Assembly (NCBI GenBank): GCA_030770425.1
Contig: JASJFT010000159.1
Coordinates: 16,650 to 80,649, forward strand
Reading direction: 5' to 3'
Source of the DNA: Darksidea phi
Taxonomy: Eukaryota > Ascomycota > Dothideomycetes > Pleosporales > Lentitheciaceae
DNA length: 64,000 nucleotides
The notes beneath the pieces were generated by a model that worked only from the letters and a program-made list of their open reading frames with translations, was not told where the DNA came from and did no database searches. The position numbers were made by a program, and so were the translations under genes. Position 1 is the first letter of the stretch; the number at the start of each line of letters is the position of its first letter. Positions 41,440 through 52,133 of this stretch are shown piece by piece.

Positions 41440-42420
41440 AGCCTACGCCAGGCTACTTCTCTGTCCTCTACTTACCGGTAGCCTCCCTAGCTAGGTATCC
41501 CCGTCGTCCTCCGTCTTACCTATCCCTACCGGTTCCTCCGTATTCGGCGTAAGGCCCTACGCTATCGTTCGTATTATATCTACTATAGCTACCAGCTCTA
41601 TCTTCTACAGTAGGTATTTACTCGCTTGATAGCCTATTAAGAAGGCTATTTACTCCCTTATTAACTCGAGTTTCTATATTAGGCTCTCCTCTAGGTCGCG
41701 TAAACGGAATAATTAGTTCTCGATAAAACGCCTCTCCCTATTATATAGGTCCTCGGATAGGAATATATTATAGGTAACTACTAATAACTATAGAAGGATT
41801 CTATCGTCGCTTATTCTCTTAAATATATCTAGCGTATAGTTAGTTTTATATTAATAGTTATTCTAATCGAGAAGCCCTATCGATAATATCTCCCGTCTAT
41901 AGTATTAAGGGTACTCTACTACGATATTTAAAAGGTTAGTAGTACTATATTCGAATACCAGGTTATAGTCTAGTTTACTATCCTACTAAAGGACTAAGCG
42001 AACGATCGTTGGCGAAGATATAATATAGTAAGTTCGAGAAAGAGTATATTAGAACTACTACCCTCGCTATTACTAGAAGACTAAGGATATATAGTAAGGA
42101 AGCTGGCTAGGTATAAGAGATAGATATACTAAGTAGAATACTAGTATCATCGCGGGTACTTTTTATACTATAGATGGTAGTATATATTATTTCTCGTCGT
42201 CTTAATATTCGAAATATTACCTCGTCGTACTATATATAGCTCTATAGCTCTATCGTATATAAGGTATAGGTATAGTACCTCTACTATATATAAACTCCTA
42301 CTATATTTCGTACGAACCTTATAAAGAGACTTCTACTATATAAATCCAAATTAAATAGATACGACCAAGTAAATAGATTGGTAAGAAACTAAGAGGAAGT
42401 AGGGCAACTAAGGGGAAGTA
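41440..42420. repeat. RIP-degraded AT-rich block, former repeat
   Basis: About 1 kb very rich in TA and almost devoid of CpA and TpG; several 60-base stretches (for example 41821-41940) contain none. CpG steps survive. This is the dinucleotide signature of repeat-induced point mutation. No reading frame or transposon motif remains. It separates the 40.6-kb gene from the sphingolipid methyltransferase. Confidence 0.8.
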
Positions 42421-43225
42421 GGTTGGAGAAGAAGGTTATATCCTATACTTCTATAGAGGTAGGTAGCCACTTTATTTATACCAGAACTTAGATAAGAGAC
42501 GATAGCTAGCGGCTTTTTCGGTCGATGGCGAGCGACCTTTTCACTACAATCTTTGGCGCGGACGAGGAGGTGTACCGGTGAAGCGTAGACAAGCCTAAAC
42601 CTAATCAGTTCTACGTGTTCTCTACCATCTACACGCCACATTTTACACTCCAATCGTTAGCGCAGTCGGAGGTTTTGTTGAGCACACAAAGGCACCTTAA
42701 TGTAACCGGTGAAAGATGCCCCCAATTACCACAACCGGCGACTCCTCCATTTTCACTGTAATCTCTAGCGCAGACGACAAGAGGTCCGCGGCCACAGCTA
42801 CGCACCTTTCCATATGGATTAGTAGCAACAACGCCATAGCGTATTACATATGGAGCCTCAGAATACAGACCTCAACAATGATAGAGCTTATAAACAAGGT
42901 TATAAAGCACAAACAAAAAAGTAATGTATAGCTTTTCTCTACCATTCGTCCAACATACCAAGCAAGACAACGTCAGAAACTCCCAACGATCTCTATTAAA
43001 CTAAACTAACCTCATATTCACAGACTCTACACCACCAAAAAAGCGATACAGCGAAACGCGAAACGACTAATCCACCAATGCAGTCCTCAAATTTTCGTAA
43101 ACAGCGAAACCACCATGCTCGAAGAAGAGGTCTAAACGCCTAAGAGGACTAATCGTCGAATGTTGCGGGCTCTCCAAGCCTACCTCGTCATTCTGTTCAT
43201 ATTCACAAGGCCTTCTGTTCACCCT
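42421..43225. other. intergenic region with degenerate ~20-bp repeats
   Basis: Three imperfect copies of CAATCTTTGGCGCGGACGAG occur at 42547, 42651 and 42759, spaced 104-108 bp. Frames at 42408-42653 and 42716-42931 overlap these repeats and are not considered genes. Confidence 0.4.
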
Positions 43226-44912
43226 TTAAAAGCCCTTGATACCCTTGCTCTTGCTAGCGGCCAGGGCCGCAGAAAGGGAGAATTGGGTATTGACGCCTTC
43301 AATACGGTGCGTCGCGTTCAAGTTCTTGACGAGCGTAATCTGGTAGCACGAAGCGGTACCCTGGCGCGAAGCAATCGTCGAAATGGCTAGGAAATATTCC
43401 CAGATGCGGAACCAGCGCTCGCCGTACTTAGCAACCACCTTATCTTTATTGCCGATCCAGTTGCGATACCACCTCCACAGAGTAGCTGAGTAGTGGACCC
43501 CAATGGTGTCGACCATCTTGACTTCGAATCCAGCACCTTCGAGCTTGTCGATGACCCAGCCAAGAGGCGTGGACGCATCGGCGCCGGGGAAGACGTACTT
43601 ATTCATGAAGAGACCCCAGGTCAGATCCTCGAATTGCCAAGCCTTGCGCAGACCGGCGATCTGGAGGAAGAAGACACCATCATCGTCGAGCATGTCGTAG
43701 ACCTGGCGACAGAAGGAAGGGAAGTGGCGGATACCGACGTGCTCAGCCATTTCGAGACAGGTAATCTTGTTGTAGCCGCCCGAAGGCACAGGAATGTCAC
43801 GGTAATCCATGCACAAGATCTTGGACTGTTCTTCACCAACGCCGAGTTTGCGAAGTCCGCTGTTTCCCCAAGCGGTCTGGTTGCGACCGAGTGTGACGCC
43901 AGTGACGTGGGCACCGTATCTACTTGAGGCGAACTTGGCGAGGGTACCCCAGCCGCAACCAATGTCAAGCATCTTCTCACCCTTCTGCAGGCCAATCTTC
44001 TCGCAGACGATGGCCAACTTGTTGTCCTGGAGCTGCTCGAGTGTCTCCTCTTTGTGAATATCGGAAATGATGCCGGAGGTATAGATCATACGTGGGCCTA
44101 GGAACCAGCCGTAGAAGTCGTCGCCACGGTCGTAGTGGTCACGAACTTGCTCTTCATCTGTACCATCGTCAGCTATGATCGAAGCAGAACTAAAGGAACC
44201 AGAGTAGAAGAAAGGCTTACCTTGAGACCTCGTGTGCATGATCATCTCAGGTATGAAGCCGAACAAGAAATGCCTGATATTTCCAATCGTGAAGCGAAAG
44301 TTCGCCCAGTCATGGCGCATCTCCAGAATCTCCAGGCAGTCGCCCTTGAAGCTAACCTCGCCATCGAAGTACTTCTCCTGGAAAGTCTCCAGAGGAATTT
44401 TGTGTTTGCCATAGTAACTGTCACGGTCTTCCTCCTTATGGAAGTTGAGGTAGTGTTCGATGGGCTTGTCGGGAAGCCTAGCCCTCTCTGTCTTGCGGGG
44501 TGCGATCTCAGACGTGATGATCCAGAAAGCTGCGAGGATCGGTAGATCCAGAATCAGCGCGAAGAAGGTCCATGTCTTCCAGCCTCCTCCGAAGCTCCAG
44601 GTAATGTAGCCAGGTACGCCCACCAGGAGCGAAATGAGCAGCGTGTTCGAAAAGTGTTCGGAACTGGGCCCTTCTGAGGGCAGCGGGGCATTGGCTATGG
44701 CCGGGTACTATCGAGGGCTTAATGTCAGCTTATTATCCGGTCATGGTGAGGATCAATGGCTGGCGGGGCATTTTTTAGTGCCTGTGAACCTTTGTACGTA
44801 CCGATGTAGTCTTCACACCGCAGTCGAAGGAAGGCGTGGTGGGTGAGGGCGCCGGCGGCGTCTCAATCCACTCGAAGTTCTCCTCGGACGTGGATCTGCT
44901 CATTTTGCTCAT
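43226..44912 (-). CDS. sphingolipid C9-methyltransferase
   Basis: Three exons on the minus strand, 44912-44802, 44707-44221 and 44157-43226, give 509 residues, the usual length of the family. Introns are 94 and 63 bp. The 63-bp intron lacks a stop and keeps frame, so an unspliced reading inserts 21 false residues after HTRSQ. Two membrane spans (about 60-100: LLISLLVGVPGYITW and TWTFFALILDLPILAAFWI) precede a cyclopropane-synthase-like methyltransferase domain. The SAM loop is LDIGCGWGTLAKF near 263, with YNKITCLEMAEHVG and the GDDFYGWFLG block. The enzyme uses S-adenosylmethionine to put the C9 methyl branch on the sphingoid base of fungal glucosylceramide in the ER. This modification affects hyphal growth and plant-defensin sensitivity in other fungi. 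Confidence 0.93.
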
Positions 44913-45207
44913 GGTGGTTGAATTTTGCAAAGGGAGGAGTGCGAAACGGGAGTGGAGCAATGCAGCCAAGCCGAATCGGTGTAGGTAGAGAGCTATGACG
45001 CTTGAGCGAGCTGTGCGCAAGCTACAGCAGTCGGTAAACCCTTCAGACGACAATCCACTTGCACCGGCTTCTCCCGCCTAACAAAACATCATTTAGGAAG
45101 TGTTACCCTTGAAAGCGAATCATACACGAAACAAATTGGATCGCATAACTAATCCAAAAAGTGGTTCATCGGAGGTGGAAGACCGGTGCAGCGACTGGCA
45201 AACTTGC

Positions 45208-46233
45208 TCAAACTGCATCTGCCTGGAGAATCTGCTTCACCCGCTCCGACATCTCCTGCGTCACCCCTACGCCGCGCAAGTACCCCTCCACGCCCCCGTA
45301 CTTCTCTTCAATATGGCCATGCACCCTCTTGATCAAATCGGGAGGACAGAGCGCAAACTGCTCCGAAAGGCCAATGCTCGCAATCTCTTTCACGCGCCCC
45401 GGCCGTTCTGCTTCAAGCTCCGGTTCTGATAGCAGGTAGTCTTTCTCTATAGCATCAATTTCCACCTTGAGTAGAAATAGTAGCAGCATGACGATCAAAC
45501 CAGTCCTATCCTTTCCTTGCGTGCAATGGATTAGAGTAGGCCAATTCACCTCATCCGCGAGAACATCAAAGACCTGTTTTACTTCTTTCGTGCATACATC
45601 AAGTGAAGAAGTGGCGAGGCCGACTAAGCCCATTGCCTCCATGGACGGTGCCAGGATCTTGATGGCGTCAAGTCGGTAACCGAAAACCATTAGTCCGATG
45701 AGTCGAAAGAACTCCATCCAGGTCAATTTCGAAATGAGCATGCGAGAAAAGGCGGAGCCGTTGAAGTTGATTTCATGGTAGGTGATTCCGGGAATCTTCA
45801 ATGGTTCTGCCACGTCGTCGTTGGTCTGAGGAACAGCCGCTGACGCTTTGATCTTTGCATCTCGTTTCTGAGCTTGCTCTATGTGCTCGGTCCTAGGTCG
45901 CGTCAACCTTTAGTATTCTTAGCGGCGGATAGACATACTTCGTCCGTAGGTCAATGATGCTCTTCACGCCGTAGTCCTTGATCAGCCTCTGTCTGTCCTG
46001 GAAAGATGCCTCGTCTAGCATCGTTAGCAAAATTCTTTGCTTATAAGAACTTCAACTACCTGGCCGAGCTCCCCGAAACAGCAGTCCGGGCTTGGCACAC
46101 CTGCAGCATCTCAGTATTAGGGACAGAGGCGATACCAGTAGCGAAGGTACCTTGAGCCCACCGCGTCATTGACAAACACGCCGACGTCCCGAAAGTTTGG
46201 TATACTTGCTAAGGGTGAATATATAGGTGCCAT
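45208..46233 (-). CDS. tyrosine phosphatase family protein (PF13350 type)
   Basis: Four exons on the minus strand, 46233-46151, 46100-46060, 46014-45939 and 45892-45208, give 294 residues; introns are 50, 45 and 46 bp. Exon 1 begins MAPIYSPLASIPNFRDVG, the standard NFRD opening of this phosphatase family. Small exons 2 and 3 supply CAKPGLLFRGARPDEASFQD and YGVKSIIDLRTKTEH. The active site is HCTQGKDRTG with Cys190 and Arg196 (CX5R). Such proteins dephosphorylate phosphotyrosine or phosphoinositides; the substrate here is unknown. The ATG is supported by the conserved NFRDVG just downstream. It lies 295 bp downstream of the sphingolipid methyltransferase start codon, in the same orientation. 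Confidence 0.88.
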
Positions 46234-46665
46234 AGTGAGTCGTTTCAATCCTTGGGTCTGGGTCGTTCAAAAACGGCTCTCAAAGATAAAGGTTCGAGTC
46301 GGACGCCATGATGCCTCTATGCTGACGTCGTTAGGAAACTCATGGCACTAACCGAATGAGGTCTTTTGTTTCACTTAGCGAGTTTATTTACTATGATTGC
46401 TAGAGTGAGTAATTGATAGTAGGGCTGCTCCAAAGGTGATTAGCGTAGGTTGTGACTAGAGTTGCTACTATTGTATCGGAAACGAACACCTTACGGGGAC
46501 TAACATTAGAAGGTATATGTTTGGTCATGTGACCAATCAATTAATTACAACTGTTTACAGATAAAGAATGTAGAGAAAATGGGCCATTTTCTAGTTGACA
46601 GGTAGATATCCAGCCTCCTATGTTCCAAAACAGTACGCCCTAACCTTCGGCAATCTTTTCCTACT

Positions 46666-47612
46666 CTAGGGACCCTCTTGTTTCATCTCTGGCGGTAGGG
46701 AAAACACAACACGATTGATGCCGTACCAGCAACTCTCCAACTGCGCCAGCTCGTCGGCATCGTTGTAAATCAGCGGCAGCAGTTGCTGCGCAAAACTCGG
46801 AAACTGTCCTTGGTGCTTCACAGAAGCAGCCTCAAAAATGGGAGGGTAGAATCCTGCGCAACCCCAGTCGATTAGCCAAACTTGGTTATCTGCATCTAAA
46901 ACTAGGTTCCGTGGGCTAAGATCTCCATGGATGAGGACGAAGTAGTAACATTCGATTTGTGGAACATCTAGCGCCGCGCGCTTGAATAGTTTGCTGAGAC
47001 CGAGTTTCCAGTTGATCCATTTCTCAAACACTTCTTTAGTTGGAAACGGTCCTGCGCCGTAATCGCTGAACCATATACCCCGAGATATACCGCCGCCGAT
47101 AATACCTGGGCTGTCGGACCGTATAGATTGTAACTGATTAACCATAGCCGCGACCTGCGTGACGACATTCTGTTGGTCCTCAGGACTAAGTTCGTCCCAG
47201 CAGCTGTCTAGAGAACGACCATCCACGTAGTCCATGACTATGTAGCCTTTTACGCCGAAGTATGAGGAGTCGTCGATGCTAAAGGAGCGGTATATCCTGG
47301 GAAGCCTTACTCGCGGAAAAGTCGTCATAACGTATCTCATAGTTTCGGCTTCCGAGACAAGGACGCCACTACCGAACTTAAGGACAAGGTTACGGGAGAG
47401 CCGTACGATGTTTACTCCCCCAAGCGAATGGAGAACCGGGGCGGCTTCGCCATAGGCTATGAGTGTCTCTTGGGGCATTGAAGAGATGTCGAAGCTTAGA
47501 CCGTCCAGTGGGAATTTGGTGGAAGGGTTCCGAGCAGCGGGCTATAGTAGCTATTAGTACATAGGACCGAGAGCAGAATTAGCACACTCACATCGACAAT
47601 CGGTTCAAACAT
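46666..47612 (-). CDS. APH/kinase-like phosphotransferase
   Basis: Two exons on the minus strand, a 21-bp first exon 47612-47592 (MFEPIVD) and 47541-46666, give 298 residues; the 50-bp intron is GT-AG. The protein-kinase-like fold of the aminoglycoside phosphotransferase (PF01636) superfamily is marked by LVLKFG (ATP Lys), the catalytic loop LIHGDLSPRNLVL (Asp214) and the metal-binding segment VWLIDWGCAGFYPP (Asp232). Fungi carry many such genes, mostly of unknown substrate; drug resistance should not be assumed. An alternative start inside exon 2 (MPQETL, 47478) would drop 28 residues. Confidence 0.82.
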
Positions 47613-48554
47613 GGTGCGTTGCACGATGATCCTATCAAGTGTCACCGCAGTTGAGTTTAAGAGCTAGGTTGAGTGGCGGCTTGGCACTCCGCCTAAACCA
47701 TGGTACCTAAGTAGATTTGTAAGATACCGACCTTAAAGTGTTCGATTCTAGCACACAATCCCTCATGAATATTGCATATGACCTGTGTGTCGCTGAAGGA
47801 CGTCTGGTTGTAGGTTGAGGCTGTAGAGGAGTATGCAAAAGTCTATATACTGGTTTTGTGTGTGTTAAGGCTTGAGGGCAGGAGCTGTCTAATGTCCAGT
47901 ACCCTGACACCAGTCAAGATACGCTTTACGACACACAACGAGCAGGAGTGTCCACAATTTTTTGTCCTAGTGTTGTACTTGGGCTATGGTATTTGGGCGA
48001 GCGGTAGCGCACGGATGTCGTACAGTACTTTTGTATCAGGACTAACCGTAGCTTCACATTGTACAGTCGTCATGCTGGTCCGACAGTACAGCTAGGATTT
48101 CAGATCATTACATGGACTACGTATCCTGAGATCCTTCAAGAGCTCATCCAGTGGATTGACAAGGCTATAGTCTCCGCCCCCATGAGATGGAGCCTCAATA
48201 CGCTCAGCCGTTTTATTGCATTGCTGGATTTGAAAACTCTTGTCCAATCATGGGCAGGATGAGGTTGGATTAATGTCGTGATCCCCAGGCCGATCACCAG
48301 TTGGCGTGCCTAGAAGAGCAAGGGCGGGCGCGAACGCCGATCAGTTAGGTTCGCTCGTAACACGCAGTGTGATGTCATGAACCGCTGAGGCCATACACCA
48401 ACACCATCATCATTAGCCATGTCTCTGCCTGCTCCTGCTGTTGCTGTCTGCCTCTTGCGAATTACCTCACAGAGTTGTAAATTTTCTTCCGCTCCAACTG
48501 TTGATTTTCCCGACTGAAGTACTACGATTCCCATCTCGTGGAGCTTAGCCCACC
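47613..48554. other. divergent promoter region
   Basis: About 940 bp between the divergent APH-type kinase and EIS1 genes. Short frames on either strand lack support. The 120 bp before 48555 are pyrimidine-rich leader. Confidence 0.45.
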
Positions 48555-51219
48555 ATGGCCACCCAAACACTTACATCACCAAACGACGGCGACACCGGAT
48601 GTCTGGCGGGCGGCGCAGATTCAACGACGACAGCCGGGGGCGCTATACGTTGTCCGGACCCGCCCGCGCACAAGACAAAGGATGCAGCACTTCAAAGCCA
48701 CGCGTCGGCGGCAGCCTTGCATAACGCCAACACGCTGAAAGGTGCCTCGCGAAACCCCCTGGGAACTGATGGGAAATTATCCTCCACAAGTATGTCTACA
48801 TGTGTCTTTGTGTAGATTCACAGGCCGCTAAGTCTTTCGCACAGGCGCCGCTACCAGCCTCAAACACGCACAAGCTCACGACCTCCCGGGCTTCCCTGTA
48901 GTCGGAATCGATACTCGAACGTCTGCCGGGACCGCGGCACACCTCGCAAGCGTAAACACAAAGAGCACGGAGTCGTGGAAGCCTGAGCACTCCGCTGCGG
49001 CGGGTAAGGCCGCGTTGCTGGCAAACGAGTACAAGACGAAACCAGTGTGGCAGCCAGAGGCGAGCGCTGCAGGCTCAAAGGCAGCATTGCTCGCCCACAA
49101 GGACGGCGCGAAGGTGACCCTTCGGACTCCCGAGGCTAGTGCTTACGGGAATTCTGCAGCAACCATTGCTATGGGCAAGAAAGGCCTTGGCCCGCAAATC
49201 AACTACGACAATGCGGAAGACAGGAACAGGAAGGCTTTGATTGCAGCCACAGGTGCTGTCTCAAGCTCTGGACGAAGACGAGCTCACTCGACACCCGCGC
49301 TCCCATTGTATCCTGATGCTGGGAACTCCGCCAGAAACGCCCTCAGTGCTGCCACAATAGCGAGCAGCCCTTCGATGAGGGTGTCAAAAACCAAGTCTAC
49401 CCCTATTACCGCAGGGTCCAACCGATTGGCATCACCTGCCATGGAAGCAGCTCGAATCCAGCATGCAAGAACGTCAAGAGATATGTATACAGACCGTCCG
49501 CCTGTCGCAATAGAAGTAGAGGAGAAGAAGCGGCAGGATGCGCTCAGAGCTTCGGCAATCTCTATGGCGAAGAAGATGTACGACGTTCAACAACAGCACA
49601 TTGATCAAGCCTCCGGTAGGGCGCAACGATCACATGCTCAGACAGGAGCTACGGCAGCCCACGGCCAGCAACAACACGCGACCGACGCCGACATCAAAGA
49701 GCAAGCAATGCGCTACATCGGTATTCAGGAGACTGCTCAGAAGCTCGCCGCTGAACGTTTGGCCAAGATCGGGCCTGACAAGAATGCCCAATATCGCAGC
49801 TACTATGGCTACGATAAGCCAACCCGCTCCAAGCTATCTATACGTCGTGGCCGAAACCGGGCCTCCAGCAACCCCGAGATGGCTGATTCGGACGATGACG
49901 AGTTTCAATCTCGGCGGATACGCTCACAAATGTCACAGTTGAACAAGGCACTCGCTGAAGTCGATGCACAGAAGCGAGATCAGGACCGCAAATACCTGCT
50001 AGCAGCGGCAGAACGTAAAGTCCAAGCTCAAATGCTTGGTCTTGACAAGAAGGTCTTCGACGAAACCGGCAAGATGTCACCCGCAATGATTGATGAGTGG
50101 GATACCAAAGCACGCGCAAAGGCGGCTGCAAACAGCGAGGCTCGCATGGAGAATCATGGCAGGGTACATATTGGGCACGGCAAGTATGTAGACCAAGCCG
50201 AGATTGATGCGGTAGCCCACGCTAGAATTCAGCCTACGCTAGATGACATCACGGAGAAGACTGAGAAGAGACGAGCAGAGGAGGAGGAGCAACGGCTTGA
50301 GCTGGAGGAGAAGAAGCGCGAAGCTCAGATTGAGAAGGAGCGTACAGCCGAGATTAAAGCAGAGGAGAAGCGTGGCAAAGGTAAGCATTGTTAAGACACT
50401 AGGTAGTGCAGAGTCTAACAATTTCCAGATGAGGAGAAGAGGGTTCAAAAAGCTCGGGAAGCGGAAGACAAGGCCGCTGCCAAGCAAGAAAAGGAAGCTA
50501 GAAAGGAGAAGGAGGCCGAGGAAAAGAGAATGGCAAAGGAGGAGAAGCGCAAGTCTAGGGAGGCTCCCAGAGCTGCACTAGTGGATACGACGGGTACAAC
50601 AGCTGATGCGGTTGCTAACGACAACCACGACGCAGGCATCCAAGGCCAGCAGACCACGGAACACGAGACTTCTCCCACTTCTCCAACATCCTCAAAGGGC
50701 ATCAAGTCCTTACTCAACAAGCTCAAGCGCCGTTCCAAGCACTCCTCTGCCACGGCCGAGGCTGATAAACCAGGCTTCATCGGAGGAGTGGCTCTTCGAA
50801 ATTCAGTGTCTCAGTCTCAGTCTCAGTCTCAGTCGCAACCTCTTCAAGACTCAGCGCCTACTGGTCCATCAGTCAACCCAACACATATTCCGGTTCGCCG
50901 CGACTCTGAGGTATCTTCCATCTCTAGTGATGATCGCCGTCGTTCGCCTGAGCCGACATCGACTGGAATCAGCGCAGCAGCTGCATCTGAACGCACAATG
51001 ACGGGGCTGGGTGAAGCCTCTGAGGTGTCAAGGATCTCTCCCGAGCGCACAATGACTGGACAGAGTGGAGCGTGGTCAGACGTATCGGAGTATGAGGAAG
51101 CTAGAGACGACTTCAATGAGGCTCTAGCACCGCCACCGAACTTTACGACTATGGATGCGAGCACCGCGAGGAAGGGAAGCCCGAGCCGCGATTCCAAGTT
51201 CCGTGAGGTTGGTATCTAG
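48555..51219 (+). CDS. EIS1: eisosome protein 1
   Basis: Exons 48555-48789, 48845-50380 and 50429-51219 give 853 residues; introns are 55 and 48 bp. The N-terminal domain (PF12757) shows LPGFPVVGIDTRTSAGTAA, SWKPEHSAAAGKAALLA, VWQPEASAAGSKAALLAHKD and the repeated PEASAYGNSAATIAMGKKGL. The central part has YRSYYGY and long Glu/Lys/Arg coiled-coil stretches, especially across the last intron. Then follow KGIKSLLNKLKRRSKHS, a Ser-Gln repeat (SQSQSQSQSQ, about 50809-50836) and the conserved end SKFREVGI. EIS1 is a structural protein of eisosomes, the furrow-like plasma membrane domains built by Pil1/Lsp1. Looks intact. Confidence 0.93.
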
Positions 51220-52133
51220 GCTTGACATTGGATTTGACTGCGTTGAGCGTAGTGCAATGACCTATGAGTGGATTGGGAAGGCTTTCCATGGCGTCTCTTT
51301 TGTTATGTACTGTATATGGTTCTGCGTTTTTTTACGACTGTGTGCGAGGCTTGGATTTACGTTCTTCGGTTTGGGCAGGCAGGGAGCGGATATATATGGG
51401 ATCATGGAAAAGGTTAATATGGTGGTTATGGCTGCTTCTACAATTTCCTGGTATCTGCAATGGCAGCGGTAGTCTGGGGCAATGGATCAATGCAATTCTT
51501 TGTCACAAGTTCCACACGCGCATTGGCAGTTTGCATGACCGGTGCAGTGGAGGTGAAGCGTTCACTCAGGCACAAGGAGTGGCGGTAATGCCGGCCAGCG
51601 AAGCATATGCAGCCGCTCAGGCATATTCCCGAGAGCCCCACGGATCACTAGCCAAGGGGCCGCAGCGAGACATTACGACGGCGCAGTGAATATGGCGGTG
51701 ATGCCTAACAACTGTCGTAACCGGACTCGAGTATTTTCCATTGTGGGTTGTTCGTGATTGTCAAGATTCTTTTGGAAGCCTGTTGCAGTTAAGCCGCGAG
51801 GGCGCCATCCCGAAACGAGCAGGCCATCTCCACGTCACCTGCAGATGGGCAGACCACGACAACCTTGGAAGCCATCAACCCGCACCGATAGGCCGCTCTC
51901 GCCCACCAACCTACATCATCCAACATAGCACCGCATAGCACATCCAGCACGCCGCCCAAATGGATGGCTGCCTCCCCCGCTAATAGGCCCATCTTTCCTC
52001 CGCCCATGGGAAACGAGCCCAATCGCACGACCTTGTAGCCGCTCCGTGCAGCTCGACTCGTAGAATTTTGCTCCGAGTTCCCGACGGCGTAGCACACCCA
52101 CACACCCAGCTTCCCCGCCGCAAGGAACAAGAT
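51220..52133. other. intergenic region
   Basis: About 900 bp. Frames at 51155-51689 lie in the 3' flank of EIS1 and lack domain features. The final 100 bp are the leader of the next gene. Confidence 0.45.

Noticed and set aside
42408..42931. Two short frames flanking the RIP block as genes
   Set aside because: They overlap imperfect repeats and lack any domain or leader-like start context.
43226..44912. Bacterial cyclopropane synthase acquired by recent transfer
   Set aside because: Two N-terminal spans, fungal introns and full similarity to the fungal sphingolipid C9-methyltransferase make it a normal fungal gene.
46240..46310. tRNA-like B-box (GGTTCGAGTC) upstream of the phosphatase gene
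   Set aside because: No A-box at the right distance and no cloverleaf stems could be drawn; it is in promoter-side DNA.
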